A stretch of DNA of 64,000 nucleotides, taken from contig JBITNC010000001.1 of the NCBI GenBank assembly GCA_050084985.1, positions 171,430,001 to 171,494,000 on the forward strand. The letters are read 5' to 3'. This DNA comes from Nageia nagi (taxonomy: Eukaryota > Pinophyta). The notes beneath the pieces were generated by a model. The model did no database searches, was not told the DNA's origin, and saw nothing but the letters and a program-made list of their open reading frames with translations. How positions within the stretch are numbered: position 1 is the stretch's first letter; each line of letters opens with the position of its first letter. Position numbers and translations under genes: made by a program. Below, piece by piece: positions 48,307 through 60,016 of the stretch.

Positions 48307-49018
48307 ATGGTCTCAGGAAAGGAGGAGATAAATGCCCCTCCATTTCCGCTATCCTTAACAATAGCAGGCAAAAACTTGCATAACTACCTGATAGATTCTG
48401 GAGCACAAGGAAACGTTATGCCTGTTGGGGTGTGGAAGAAATTACAAATACCACTTTCAGATGGCCCTAGAAAGGTGATTCAGTTGGACAAAATTGAGGT
48501 GAAGGTGATAGGAATGTTGAAAGACGTGCACATACAGATAGCATCAAAACCACGTATTCAACAAAGAATAGATGTCCAAGTAGTGGAGATACCAGACACC
48601 TACAGATGTTGCTCAGTAGAAAATGGTCAAAAGATATGAATGGATATGTTAGTACGTATTGGTCTCATATGTGGCTTCCATGGAGAGGCATTGCAAACCA
48701 GATACGGGTTGAGAGCGAACCAAGACTTAAGTAATTACAAAATATAACAATCTGAATGAATTCCAGTTCCTTGCAGTGGGAATGGGCATCTATGAGTCGA
48801 ATGAAGTCTATCATCTAGATATGAAACCACCAAAGAAGAAAACCATTGCGACCAGGCCTACCAAAGACATATCTAGAGCACGTAATCCCCAAAACATTGC
48901 AAAGATAAAACAACAATGGGCAATCAAGGTCAATAGTCAAGCATCCAAATGCTCAGTGGGTAAGATTTCACCATCACCAAATGATGGTGGACATTTTAAA
49001 CACTTCTTTCCACCTTGA
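48307..49018 (+). pseudogene. Ty3/gypsy aspartic protease and post-protease remnant
   Basis: The retropepsin-like domain spans 48307-48600, with the active-site motif LIDSGAQGNVMP and the later VQVVEIPDTY. The family signature continues in another frame near 48640-48720 (MNGYVSTYWSHMWLPWRG), then returns near 48776 (VGMGIYESNEVYHLDMKPP). The reverse transcriptase expected next is absent, and similarity ends near 49018. Confidence 0.75.
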
Positions 49019-50201
49019 ACGAATTGCGGTGTTGTACATAATGTAAATAAAATAGATTAGTTTTTCAATTGCAAATATAATTAGCTTAGGAATCTTAATG
49101 AAATCATCGAGATACACAAGCATTCAAGCTCATAAACTAACATTGGTTCGCTACCAATCGGTGTATATCTAAATATAAGCTACCCTCATCAAAGCACACC
49201 GAGCTCGGAAACTATTTGTTCCGACCCAAAGACTACAATTGAAACAAACACTCTGGATGATATTAATGATTATTTGATGAAACAGGAACTGACAATGGTG
49301 CGTTGCCAATCGGTGCAAATCCGATAACAAGAGAGTATCTAGAGTCTTAGATGACAGATAAAAACATATGAACTACAGTGAAAAGAGGACTTTAGCCTCA
49401 AACCTACTATCAAAGTATGAGGAGTAAAGAGACAGACGAGGACAGCCTCTACCCAACGTGAGCCTCCATTTGCTTCAGCAACTCACCAACGTGCACTCCT
49501 AGTTCAACTTACCACCCGATACTCCTATCCACCTTGCGCTATTTGACTCGCATTGAAAGCCAAGCGCACACTAGCTTGCTGTTTAAAATGTGCCCAACCT
49601 TGAGCTTGTTGTGTGAAAGCACCTCACGGTCTCCAAAACTTGCATGCCTCCCCATCGAATGCAAATTCCACTTTCAGCAGTCTTGGTTTCCAAAACGTTT
49701 CCTGCACACACGTTTCACCTATTGCGCCTTCCAAAATCATACGAACACCTGACAGAAAACGTTTCCAAACCTGTTGCGCCTTCCAAAATCATACAAACAC
49801 CTGACAAAAAATGCGCCCCTCAAAACTTATCCCCCAACCGTTTTCTCTTACATGCGCCCACCCTTTACTCTCTTCTTGCGCACTCCAAAGCCCACTCCAC
49901 GTGAACATCCGCCTGCCAACTTCTTTATCAACCTCAAACGGGCTCCACCAACATGTTGCCCGAGATAGTCAGCAGATTAGACCACTCAGTCAGCCTTTTT
50001 AAGCACAGTCAGCAGATTAGATAGCATAGTCAGTAGTTTTGCTTGCACAGTCAACAATTCAGATTACACAGTCAGCATTTAATTCAGTTTTGCATATTTT
50101 TTCGAATTTTGAAGACATTTTTGGCCATAACTTGGTGTAGCGAGCTCCTTTTTCAGCGAGATTTTTTTTGTTCAACTCAGAATTCAGAGTATTTTTCAGT
50201 T
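49019..50201. other. Unexplained segment inside the nested element
   Basis: There is no retroelement domain. It contains a 68-bp tandem duplication (GCGCCTTCCAAAATCATAC at about 49723 and 49778). At 49965-50085 there are about five imperfect copies of a roughly 30-bp phrase (ACAGTCAGCAGATTAGA). Two similar phrases, TTGGTTCGCTACCAATCGGT and GCGTTGCCAATCGGT, occur near 49144 and 49292. Origin unknown. Confidence 0.5.
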
Positions 50202-50510
50202 ATGTCATTGGATGGATATTGTTTTTGGAGAGCAATTAAAAAATATATTGGCAAAGATGGTTTAACATTTGATTCAGATTTTGGTGAGTTTGGCATAATT
50301 GAGGGATTCCGCAACTTGGAGTATTGTGTTACCCTTGAAGTTGAAAAAATAAAATCAGACTTGGAAACAGGTTATTTGGCCGATGTTGAAGACAATGAAG
50401 ATAAAGATGTTGTTGAGCTATTCGATGCTGCCTCTACTTCCACCTTACCATCTCTTCGAAGCATGCCTCCTAGAAGGAATCCTCCTCGTAAGAGGAGACA
50501 TGTGATGTAA
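50202..50510 (+). CDS. Unrecognised 102-residue reading frame
   Basis: The ATG at 50202 opens 102 codons to TAA at 50510. The product starts MSLDGYCFWRAIKKYIGKDG, has an acidic centre (DVEDNEDKDVVELFDAAS) and a strongly basic, proline-containing end (PPRRNPPRKRRHVM) that could bind nucleic acid or act as a nuclear signal. I recognise no family. It sits just before the copia gag, between two broken retroelements. It may be the end of a captured gene or of a lost element protein. Nothing shows that it is expressed. Confidence 0.35.
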   Translation: MSLDGYCFWRAIKKYIGKDGLTFDSDFGEFGIIEGFRNLEYCVTLEVEKIKSDLETGYLADVEDNEDKDVVELFDAASTSTLPSLRSMPPRRNPPRKRRHVM

Positions 50511-50699
50511 TGAATCTCTTTTGAGATCTATTCTTCTATTCTTTTTGCAATTTTTGGTGTGATGTGAGCAAAAAGAATCTTCATTTAGTGTGGAAATTGT
50601 TATTTTCAGCAAAGTGTGTGAAATTTTTTGGCATTGTAAAAGTTTGAAAAAGGCAATTAAATAAAGCTTGAAGTTTCTATTTCAAAAACGCATTCCCTT

Positions 50700-51460
50700 A
50701 TGAGTATTGTTGGTGTTGTTTTAACCGGAAAAGAAAATTGGCCGGAGTGGTCTAGAAAAATAAAGCATACTTTAATTTTCAACGATTTTTGGGTTGACAT
50801 TTGTGATGGTGATAAACAACCTACCAAACCAACTAATGCCAAGGAACATTGGAACATGAAAAATAATAAGGCATATGCTTTGATTGCTTCTTCGGTTAGT
50901 GAGGAAGTTAACCGCCACATTAGCTCTATTGATGATGCTTGGAATGCACTAAAGAAACTCAAAGATTTGTTTGACTCCCATTCCAAATTAGAATTGATCC
51001 AACTTCAGTTGAAATTTTTTAAACTAGAGTTATAGAATGATGATCTCATGGCATTAATTTCAGAAATTAGAGCAATAATGCATGACATTGACTCTACTGG
51101 TGTGAAGATTGATATTGCTCTCGCAGCTTTAATTAAGGCATTGTATCCCACCTATTAAAACTATCTTGAATCTTTGCAAGCTAGTGGTAACCTAAAGTCT
51201 CTCACATTTGACACTTTGGCAGATAAGATTGCAGAACATGAGAAGGCTTTTGGCAAGAAATCTAGTGATTCTACTTCAAACACATTGTGTATTGCTCAAA
51301 AAGGAAAGAATGTTTTTTATGATTCTTCTCGAGGTGAAAGCAGCAACCGTGGTCGTGGTAGGAGGAATTATAGAGGCAAGGGGGGGTGGATCTAATCAAG
51401 GTGATCGTGATGAAAAGAACAATCTCCATTGCAAAAGATGTGATAGATGAGGCCATGAAG
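50700..51460 (+). pseudogene. Copia gag with zinc knuckle (decayed)
   Basis: The first frame (ENWPEWSRKIKHTLIF, WNMKNNKAYALIASSVSEEV) is the UBN2-type gag region. In-frame stops interrupt it at 51033-51035 and 51156-51158. A frameshift at a run of G near 51380-51386 follows. Then come an RGRGRRNYRG tract and the CCHC knuckle CKRC..(stop)GHEANTC, with a TGA in place of a residue inside the knuckle at 51448. Its original role was RNA packaging in the particle. Confidence 0.8.
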
Positions 51461-53370
51461 CTAATACATGTCGCACTCCATGGGACAAGATCAAAGAAAG
51501 AAATGAAAAACGGGAGCAAGACAAGAGTAAAAACTCTAATTCCGCTCATTATGTTACTGCATATTGTAACAATACCATTGAAAACTTGTGTAATACTTCA
51601 TTTGCATCTTGGGAGGATGCATGGTTGCTTGATACTGGTGCTACATGTCACATGACCTTTCAAAGAGAATTCTTTGAAGAGATGAATACCAACATTAATG
51701 GTGCGGTATATTTTGTTGACAAATCCTGTATCAAACCTTCGGGTATTGGTACTGTGAGACTTAAATTGCCAAGCCTTCCAGATAAGGTTCTTCGAAATGT
51801 GCTCTATCTTCCTCAATTGCGAATGAACTTGCTATCTCTTGTGCTCATTTGACAACAAGGACACTCTATTCATATGTTCAATGGCATTATGGAGATAAGG
51901 AGGTCTTCCAACAACAAAGTGGTGATGACTGGTAGGGAGGATGAGAAGTTGTTGAAGATGCATGGAAGTTCTGCCAAATCACAAAATTATGCCTACCTCA
52001 CCCATCAAGAAAAAGGTACTCTCCCATCTAGTCTTTTGTGGCATGCAAGATTTGGCCATCTCAATTTTGATGATCTTCGTTTGTTGAAAAAAAGAGGTTT
52101 TTTGGGATTGCCTACTATTCCTAGGAACATAGAACCTTGTGAAGCATGTGTCCTAGGAAAGCACAACAAACAACCTTTTCAATGTTCAAATTTTAAAGCA
52201 TGTAGAAAACTAGAACTCATACACTCCGATTTGTGTGGTCCATTGCCTATCCCTTCTGCTACTGGAAACAAATATATCATGACCCTCATAGATGATTATT
52301 CTACGATGTGTTGGGTGTATTTGTTAAAGAACAAATCTAAATGTTTTGCAAAGTTTAAAGAATTTCATGTGATGATTGAGAAAGAAGCAAATGTTCATAT
52401 TGGAACACTTCATTCTAATAATGGGGGTGAATACACTTCAGTTGAATTCAAGAACTATCTTAGTCAGCATGGAATCAAGCATCAAACAATTGTTCCCTAC
52501 AATTCACAACAGAATGGTGTAGCTAAAAGAATGAACAGAACTTTGTTGAATATGACACGGGCAATGTTGTTTTTCAAGAATGTGAAGATGATGTTTTGGG
52601 GTGATGTAGTTGCTTGTGCAGTGTATGTTAGAAATAGATGTCCATCTCATGCTCTTGATGATAAGACTCCATATAAAATGTGGTTTGGCCGTATTCCTTC
52701 GGTTCGACATCTCAAGGTTTTTGGTTCCACCTGCTATGCCCTAGTCCCTAAGGAACAAAGAAACAAACTTGGTGCCAGGAGTCGAAAATGTATTTTCTTG
52801 GGGTACTCAGATACTACCAGGGGTTATAAGCTTTATGATGAGGTAAACAAAAAGTTCCTCTTTGCAAGGGACGCCATTTTTCTAGAATGTTCCAAGAGTG
52901 ACCCGACTGTTGAGCGGCAGCTTGATCACCTTGATAGGTTTACCCGTGGAAAGCATTTCTCCGAACATGATTACGAGATTCCAAATGTTGAGGGGGGGAT
53001 CCCTATTTTGGATCAATCATTGGAATCTACACCACTTGTGCCTATTTCAGAAGTGCCTGATCCAACAGTTGCACCTGTTCCAACAGTACAAGCACCTCCT
53101 CCACCACAGGAAGATCCTTCCTCTTCGTTAGTCCCAGAAGCTCCTTTGGATGATATGATTGAGGGGTTCAATAGGTTGAGTCTTGATGAAGATGAAGAAC
53201 CTCCTCATCTTGTTGAGCAACAAGAAACATTGCAGAAGATTCCTAGGTGGCTTTCCTAAAAACTTGAGAGTGTTCATCCTAATGAAGTTGGAAAGACGGG
53301 AACTAGGAGTTCTTATAGAAACAGAATTGAAGATGGAGCAATAGAGGATTCAGATTCAGGTGATGATATT
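51461..53370 (+). pseudogene. Copia protease and integrase (decayed)
   Basis: The protease motif WLLDTGATCHM is intact at about 51610-51650. After a stop at 51850-51852 a frame of 461 codons (51874-53259) carries the pre-integrase zinc-binding part (LLWHARFGHLNFDDL, CEACVLGKHNKQPF) and the integrase core (IHSDLCGPLPIPSATGN, LIDDYSTMCWVY). The second catalytic acid is changed (HSNNGGEY in place of the usual S/T-D-NGGEF/Y) and so is the third (NGVAKRMNRT, where relatives have NGVAERKNRT). The strand-transfer site is therefore lost. A stop at 53257-53259 precedes the RT. Confidence 0.85.
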
Positions 53371-54953
53371 GAGGATATGGAATGTTCATTTAATTGTGAA
53401 TTGAATTTCTCTACTGATTGTGAGCCGACTTCTTTTAAAGAAGCTTTTTCTCATGATGTCTGGACGGATGCTATGAAGGAGTATGATGCTCTCATCAAGA
53501 ATGGGACATGGAAGTTGGTTGATCCTCCATATGGAATCAAACCTATTGGATGCAAGTGGGTCTACAAAAATAAGTACAGATCAAAAGGCTCACTTGAGAA
53601 AAATAAAGTGAGGCTTGTAGCAAAAGGTTTTACAAAGAAAGAAGGCATTTACTATGATGAAACCTTTGCTCCCACAACAAAATGGGCTACTATTCGTTCT
53701 TTGTTGGCAATGTCAGCTCAGCATGGATGGAAAGTTCATCACATGGATGTGAAGACTACTTTCTTGAATGGTGATTTCAAAGAAAATGTGTACATGAGAC
53801 AACCAGAAGGATTTGCAGTGAAAGGTCAGGAACAAAAAGTTTGTAAGCTTATCAAGTCCTTGTATGGCCTAAAACAAGCTCCTCGCGCTTGGTACGAAAA
53901 GCTTACTAAGCATCTCTTGAAAATAAATTTTGAACACTTTAATCTTGATGATGCAACTTTGTTTGTCAGAAAAGTTGGCAAAATGGTTGTATATCTTGTG
54001 GTGTATGTCGATGATCTTTTGATAACTGGGAACAATGAAAATTACATTGCATCCGTGAAACAAGATTTGAAGAGAGGTTTTGAAATGATAGATATGGAAC
54101 ATCTTCATTACTATTTGGGCGTTGAAATGACACAAAACCCAAGTAAATTTTCATTTCCCAAAGAAAGTACATTGGAGAATTGTTGAACAGATTTGGCATG
54201 ACAAATTGTAATCCCCTCTCCACTCCAATGGAACAAAATTTGAAGTTGAAATCTATTGAAGGGAATGCATTTGAGGATGCAACGAAGTATAGACAACTTC
54301 TTGGGAGTCTCATATATCTAACCACAACTAGACCAGACATTTCATTTGCGGTTGGAATTCTCTCTTGGTTTATGCAAAAACCATGTGAAGGACATTGGAA
54401 TGCAGCAAATAGAGTTCTTCGATATTTGAAAGGCACACAAGAATTAGGGTACAAGTATTCCAAAGTAGGAGACTTCAAATTGATTGGATATACAGATTCA
54501 GACTTTGATGGTGACAAAGAAAAAGGAGTTTCGACTTCAGGATATGCCATGAGTCTTGGATCGGCAGCTATCTCTTGGAGATCACGAAAGCAATCCATTC
54601 CGGCAGATTCCATTACAGAGGCAGAGTATGTGGCTACTACAAAGGCAACAAAGGAGATTGTGGGGCTCGAGAAGATACTGGAAGATTTCTAGGAAAAACA
54701 GGTGAATCCAACTCCACTTCTAATTGATAATATTTTTACAATTCAATTGGCCAAGAATCCAAAGTTTCATGATCAAACAAAGCACATCAACACAAAGTAT
54801 CATTTGATTCGACATCATGTAGAGGTCAAGATTCAAGTGAAACATTGTCCCACAAATGAGCAAACAGCAGACATCTTCACCAACACACTTGGAAGAGAAA
54901 AGTTTGAGAAGTTCAGGAAGATGCTTGGACTTACCAACTCCTCTCCAGATTAA
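53371..54953 (+). pseudogene. Copia reverse transcriptase and RNase H (decayed)
   Basis: RT domain from 53440 (EAFSHDVWTDAMKEYDALIK, KARLVAKG-like VRLVAKGFTKKEG, MDVKTTFLNGDFKENVYM). The catalytic motif VYVDDLLITG at about 54000-54030 is intact. A frameshift near 54130-54190 moves the end of RT and the RNase H to another frame (NRFGMTNCNPLSTPME, RPDISFAVGILSWFMQ, YTDSDFDGDKEKGVSTSGYA, ITEAEYVATTKATKE). A stop at 54690-54692 and a final TAA at 54951-54953 follow. Confidence 0.88.
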
Positions 54954-54960
54954 AGGGGAA

Positions 54961-55209
54961 TGTTAGACACCTAATCCTTAGGGATTATGGTATAGTTACT
55001 ATAGCATTAGATACTTACTATATTTAGTAAATTCGTAGCTTTGAGTGTGCTAGAATCTAGAAAGTCATTTCTTGTAGAATATGAGGAGTTACAATGTATC
55101 TCAAAGGTCACCCAAGAAAGTGAACATGAGGAGTCTTTCTCAAATTGTATTTACACAATATTCTACACTAATAGAATGCTTTTTGATCTTGGAGTTATCC
55201 GGCCTATCA
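54961..55209 (+). repeat. Copia 3' LTR (249 bp)
   Basis: It begins TGTTAGACACCTAATCC directly after the polypurine tract AAAGGGGAA. It ends at GGCCTATCA, where gypsy LTR sequence (ATAAGTACATAAAAGAG, compare 43646-43662) resumes. No second copy exists in the window. Confidence 0.7.
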
Positions 55210-57502
55210 ATAAGTACATAAAAGAGATCATTTTGAGAAGGTTTAAACTTACAAATTTCCATTTTTGAGCAAGTTTGGAGGCACAAAAAGCTAGGTGCAG
55301 GTTTGGGGCTGATTGAAGATCCATAGGACTGAATTTTGGCACCTAGGTTGGAAAATTTTGATAAATTTCACTCAAAAATCAAGTTGGACCCCTTCATTGC
55401 ATAGAAAAAGGCATTTCAAGCACCTTTAACACTTGAGATTTTTATTTAAAAAAAAGACGCAGATTTTCATAGCATTGGGAATCCATAGACCTTAAAATTG
55501 GTGCCTAACATGGGAGAATATGAAGATTTTTCCCAAAAATCAAGTTTTTTGTCATATTTGCAAGTAAAATGATATTTTGAGCACCATTTAATACTTCAAA
55601 TTTTCAATTTTGAGCAACAAGAAGGCACCCAAAAGATAGGCGTAGGTTTTGATGCCATTGGAAATCAAATGGAGTGAATTCTAGCGCCTAGCATGAAGAA
55701 GATTCAAAAATTTGCCTCAATTTTCGAGTATAGGGGTCAATTGCATGGAAAACATGATTCTAAGCACATTTAAACTTGCAATTTTTCAATTTTGAGCAAG
55801 GAAAGTGCTCCAAATTCCTAAGCGCAGGTTTGCTAATTTTTCCAAATCCAATGGCATGAAAAATGGTGCCTAACTTGAGGAGGGATATCAAATTTACCTA
55901 AAAGTAAAATTTTATGGTTTCATTGCATGGAAGGGCAGCACATTTAAACTTTGGAATTTTTAGATTTGAACAAGTTAAAAGGATCAAAAATCTAGGAGGC
56001 ATTTTTCATTCCTATGAAAATTTTCACTTTTTTCTACCAAAAAAATTCATAGACATGAAAATCAAAAATTTTGCCAAAAACTTCAAATCTTTTCCAAAAC
56101 CTTCTAAAAGCTCCAAAACCACTCAAAACTTGCCAAGCACCTTGTAATCCAATCCTCCATCCATCCATGAGCTCAAATCCACTTTTTTAAAAATTTTCCA
56201 AATTTCAGGACCCTCCCCATCTTTTTCGAAAAATAGATCAAAAATCCACTTCTTCAAAAAATTCTCTCATAACCCCTTGAAAATTTGCCACAATGATCAC
56301 ATCATAGGCAAATCCAGATTCAAAGAAAGGAGTTCAAAAGACTAACAGAAAGATCTAGAAAGATGATTTGAAGCTCCAAATTTTGCCGAATTGATGCAAA
56401 ATGCCTTGAAATGCATGCCAAAGAGCATCAATTTTTGTAAATATTTTATTTTTAGCATATTTTAACAGGATGAGACTGTTCTCCCACTAAAATGATTTTG
56501 TAATTTCAATTTAGCATTCAAATTAGCAATTTTGAAGCTCTTTTACGAATTAGGGCAACACCCTCAAATTTCACCTAAAAAGTCTATAAATATACCATTG
56601 GGGGTCACTTTTGAGGCAGAATGTATTTAGTGAAAATTTATGGAAAATTAGCAAATTGATGTATCCTTGTAATTTTCGCATGAATTTAATACAAAGTGGT
56701 GGAATATTTGAAACAAAGAGATTTGTCATTTGTGAGATTGTGGATTTGACCATTTTGGAGCTTTTTGAGATGATTTAGAATATTTCACACTTTTCCTTGA
56801 AAATTTCTGAATTTTAGAAAAAATTTCTAAATTTTTTTATAAGTTTTTGAATCACTCCCAAATCGTTGCCTTTCCACAATTTGGATAGTAAGTGAACATA
56901 TTCTCGGCTTTTCTTGTTTCTATGACATCAAATTAGATTTTTTCATTCAAAACAAAGTTTGTACGCACTTGTGTCATGTCTTTCTTTTGATTGCATCAGT
57001 CCTGCTTGCACAATACTGACGATCAGCTCTTCTCCCTGCTCCTCTTAAAAATAGATTGAACTTATGTTATTCTATTTTTAGGTTGGAGTACTTCGAATGA
57101 AGCTTCTTGAATGATCCTGAAGTAAGAGACCTTAGACACTGCTTCACTATGACCTTTTCTTTTTCATCTCACCAATATTTGAAATATTCTCATCCCTTTT
57201 TTCTTTTCTTTATTTTACACTTTCTTTAAACATATGGCAACTTTCAAACTATTATAAAATAAAACACCTCGGTCCCTACAAAAAACATGAGTTAATAGTT
57301 ATTACCTCTACTACACCACTCAGCTGATTCCCAAACAAGACCTACACAATTTAAAGCTTGTATTAACAACATGAGCTTTCCGATAGAAACCTTGGGATAT
57401 CAATCCTTACAAGAGGAGTTTAGTTCTCACCTACATGCTGGATCGCTTTCCCGTCTTGATCGTATGGGTGATCGTCAAGTAAGAAAGATTTCCTTCCCAA
57501 CA
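55210..57502 (+). repeat. 3' LTR of the nested gypsy element (5' part lost)
   Basis: It matches 43645-45947 of the 5' LTR in order: the end of array E (55215-56030), CCATCCATCCATGAGCTCAA, the CTCCCACTAAAA block and the terminal TTTCCTTCCCAACA. The first 1.5 kb (start and array D) is absent because of the copia insertion and deletion. A TATA-like AGTCTATAAATATACC lies near 56581-56596. The same site in the 5' LTR lacks it, because of a small deletion near 45030. Confidence 0.8.
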
Positions 57503-57507
57503 AAATG

Positions 57508-60016
57508 CTAAATTGAGATTACAATGTCGTTTAGTGGGAGAAAACACTCATCCCACTTAATATGTTTGAAAATAAAACATTTACAAAAATTGATGCCCTT
57601 TGGCATGGATTTTGAGGCGTTTTGCATCAATTTGGCAAAATTTGGAGCTTCAAATCATCGTTGTAGATCCGTTCGTCAGTCTTTTGAGCTCTTTCTTTCT
57701 TTCAATTTGGATTTTCCCTTGATGTGATCATTCTGGCAAATTTACATACAATTTTGAGAAGATTTTCCAAAAAAGGGGATTTTTTGGTCTATTTTTAGGA
57801 AAAGATGGGGGGTGTCAATTTTGAAAAAATTTTAAAATGTGGATTGACCTCATGGATGGGTGAAGAATGGAATTATAAGGTATTTGGTAAGGTTTGAGAG
57901 GATTTGGAGCTTTTAAGCGTTGGATTTGGAGCTTTTAGGCTTGAGGGGGCATTTTGGAAAAAAAGAAAAGTTGGAAAACATGCACCTAGGCATCATGGGC
58001 ATAATTTTGCTCCTTTTTCAAAAATTTCAAAAGCTAAAGTGTTTGGATCTTTATTCTACACATGATCTCCAATTTTTATTTTTTCTTCATTTTTTTTTCT
58101 TTTTTTGGAAAAGTGAATGTTTTTAGCCTTCAGATCTTGGATCTTGAGAATGTTATTTTGTTTTTATTCACTTTTTTATATCCAAACCACTTTTCTACAT
58201 AATGGAAATGGGTACTCAAATCAATTATCAAAATTGATTTCTAAAATTTTGGATCTTGACTCAAAATTTTGCTCATTCGGAGTTTTCTATTTTTTCCTTT
58301 TTTCTATTTTTCCCATTTTGGAGGACAAATCCATGGTTTGAGGGAGCTTTTCTTATCCAAATCATACACTTGGAAGACCAAAATGGCGTAGAATTACACC
58401 ACCTACCCCATGAAGGTCAAATTTGCAATTTTAACAAATTTTAGGCTCATAGAATGCTAGGCGCAGGTTTTCTAGTGCTTGGCAAAGTTTGGAAAATACC
58501 CAAGAGTTGGAATAGATGGTAAACCTGTGCCTAGGCATGGGAGGGATATTGTTTTAGTTTTTTCAACATTTTCAAGAGCAAAGATGCTTAATTTCTTGAT
58601 CTCCCACCCTACCTATCACTTCAATTTTGATTTTGCAAATTTAAAAATTTTGAGAAAATTTTCAACCACTCCCATTGGCTGTCCACTTTTTTATGATTTT
58701 GGAGGAGTAAATCCCATTTTTTCCCAAAACTTGTAAGAGCAATCATGTGTGGAATCAAATATTACATCCCAAGGAGGTCAAAACTTCCAAATTTGACAAA
58801 TTTTTGGGGCCTAGAATGCTAGGCGCTGGTTTTCTAGTTCTTGGCATGTTTGAGAAAATAGCCAAGGGGTGGAAAACTTGGTAAATTTTGGGGGCCTAGA
58901 ATGCTAGGCGCTGATTTTTCAACATTTCCAAGAACAAAAATGCATAATTTAATTATTGCCATCACACCTTTCTCTTGGATTTTTATTTTGCAATTTTGAA
59001 AATTTGAGAAAATATTCAAGCATTCTCATTGGCTGCCCTCAACTCCTCTTTGTTATTTTTCTGGTTTTTCATGTTTTGAGGGAGCAAAACTTGTCCAATT
59101 TGCAAACTTGAAAGACCAATTTGATGTAGAATTGCACAACCCATGCTCTCTTGCTCAAAAATTCCAATTTTGAGTCAATTTAGGGTCTCCAAATCCTAGG
59201 CACTGATTTTCCATGTCTTGACATGCTTGACACTATTTGGAAAAGTTGGAAACATGTGCCTACCAATTGGCTCAATCATTTTTTTTATTTTTCAAATTTT
59301 CCAAGAGCAAACCTTAGTCATTTTGCAAGGTCTTCAAAAGGGTATGCTCACATTTCCATTCCGATTTGTGTGGAATAAAAACTCATTTTTCTATGTAGCC
59401 TCAACTCCACACTCTTTGGAAGCATAGACTTCTAACTCTTCTTTTCGTCCCCTAGGGAGCATCTTTGATTGGAACTAAAAAGTTCCAAGCCAAATGTGCC
59501 TCAAACTGGATTGCCCATAACCCTGTGTCATCAAACTTATCAATTGTCATGATTTTGCATTCACCACTGGAAGTATCTACTTGATCACTTGACCCATCAT
59601 CATCTCCAAAAGCAAAGGTACTTAAGTTCCCATTTTGCACTTGGCTCATCTTTAAGATCACTCAAATCAACTCTCGACCATTTCCAAGAGAAAAGGTACT
59701 AAATTTCCCATTTTGCACTTGGGCAATCTTCAAAAACTATGATCACTACTTAGGAACACCATCCCCTAGAGTTAGGAGTCCTAAAATATCCATAATTGAT
59801 AGTCTGGCATGCTGAACTGCCTCATAGCGTCCTATGAATAGCCTTTGTGCACCATCATTAGTAGTATCAGCTGTTTCAAAACACTCATGATCAATCCCCT
59901 ATCATCTTGATCGATTCCCTTTACTATCTTGCTCAGAAAGTGGATTTCCAAATTTGCAAAAAAATAGGGCCCCCAGAATCTTGTGTTTTGGGGTGTGTTT
60001 TGCGGGCACAACACAA
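57508..60016 (-). repeat. Minus-strand family G LTR, proximal part (host of the nested element)
   Basis: On the minus strand the start at 60016 reads TGTTGTGCCCGCAAAACACA then CCCCAAAACACAAGATTCTG. It passes through array F (58330-59330) and ends at the insertion point 57508, with TCTCCCACTAAACGACATTG and AATTTAGCATT just before it. It resumes at 42128. It has no reading frame. Confidence 0.7.
58330..59330 (+). repeat. Array F, copy 3 (about 3 units)
   Basis: Units share GCTAGGCGCAGGTTTTCTAG, a matching AAACCTGTGCCTAGG arm about 60 bp later, AAGAGCAAAGATGCTTAATT and CTCCCATTGGCTG. The arms could pair. Orientation is plus although the LTR around it is minus. Confidence 0.55.

Larger units (their letters stand above)
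50700..55209 (+). mobile_element. Ty1/copia element, decayed, 5' LTR missing
   Basis: gag, protease, integrase, RT and RNase H follow in copia order. A polypurine tract (AAAGGGGAA, 54952-54960) and a short 3' LTR (54961-55209) close it. No matching LTR or initiator-methionine primer site is visible before 50700. The copia 3' LTR is followed directly by array E sequence of the host gypsy LTR (55210), so it inserted into that LTR and its upstream flank was later lost. Confidence 0.85.
42134..57502 (+). mobile_element. Nested Ty3/gypsy element with 3.8-kb LTR, pol replaced by copia
   Basis: The left end is TGTTGTGCCCGCACACAACA at 42134 and the right end is CCTTCCCAACA at 57502. They are flanked by 5-bp duplications GAATG (42129-42133) and AAATG (57503-57507), one mismatch. 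Order: 5' LTR, primer-binding site, gag, protease, an unexplained 1.2-1.7 kb stretch, a copia element, and the distal 2.3 kb of the 3' LTR. RT, RNase H, integrase and the first part of the 3' LTR are missing, apparently lost around the copia insertion. It lies inside a minus-strand LTR of the same family. Confidence 0.8.

Noticed and set aside
50500-50700. Copia 5' LTR or initiator-methionine primer site
   Set aside because: No sequence matching the 3' LTR start (TGTTAGACACC) or a TGGTATCAGAGC-like site was found before the gag.
53966-54613. Minus-strand 215-codon frame
   Set aside because: It is antisense to the copia RT/RNase H, whose motifs are clear on the plus strand.
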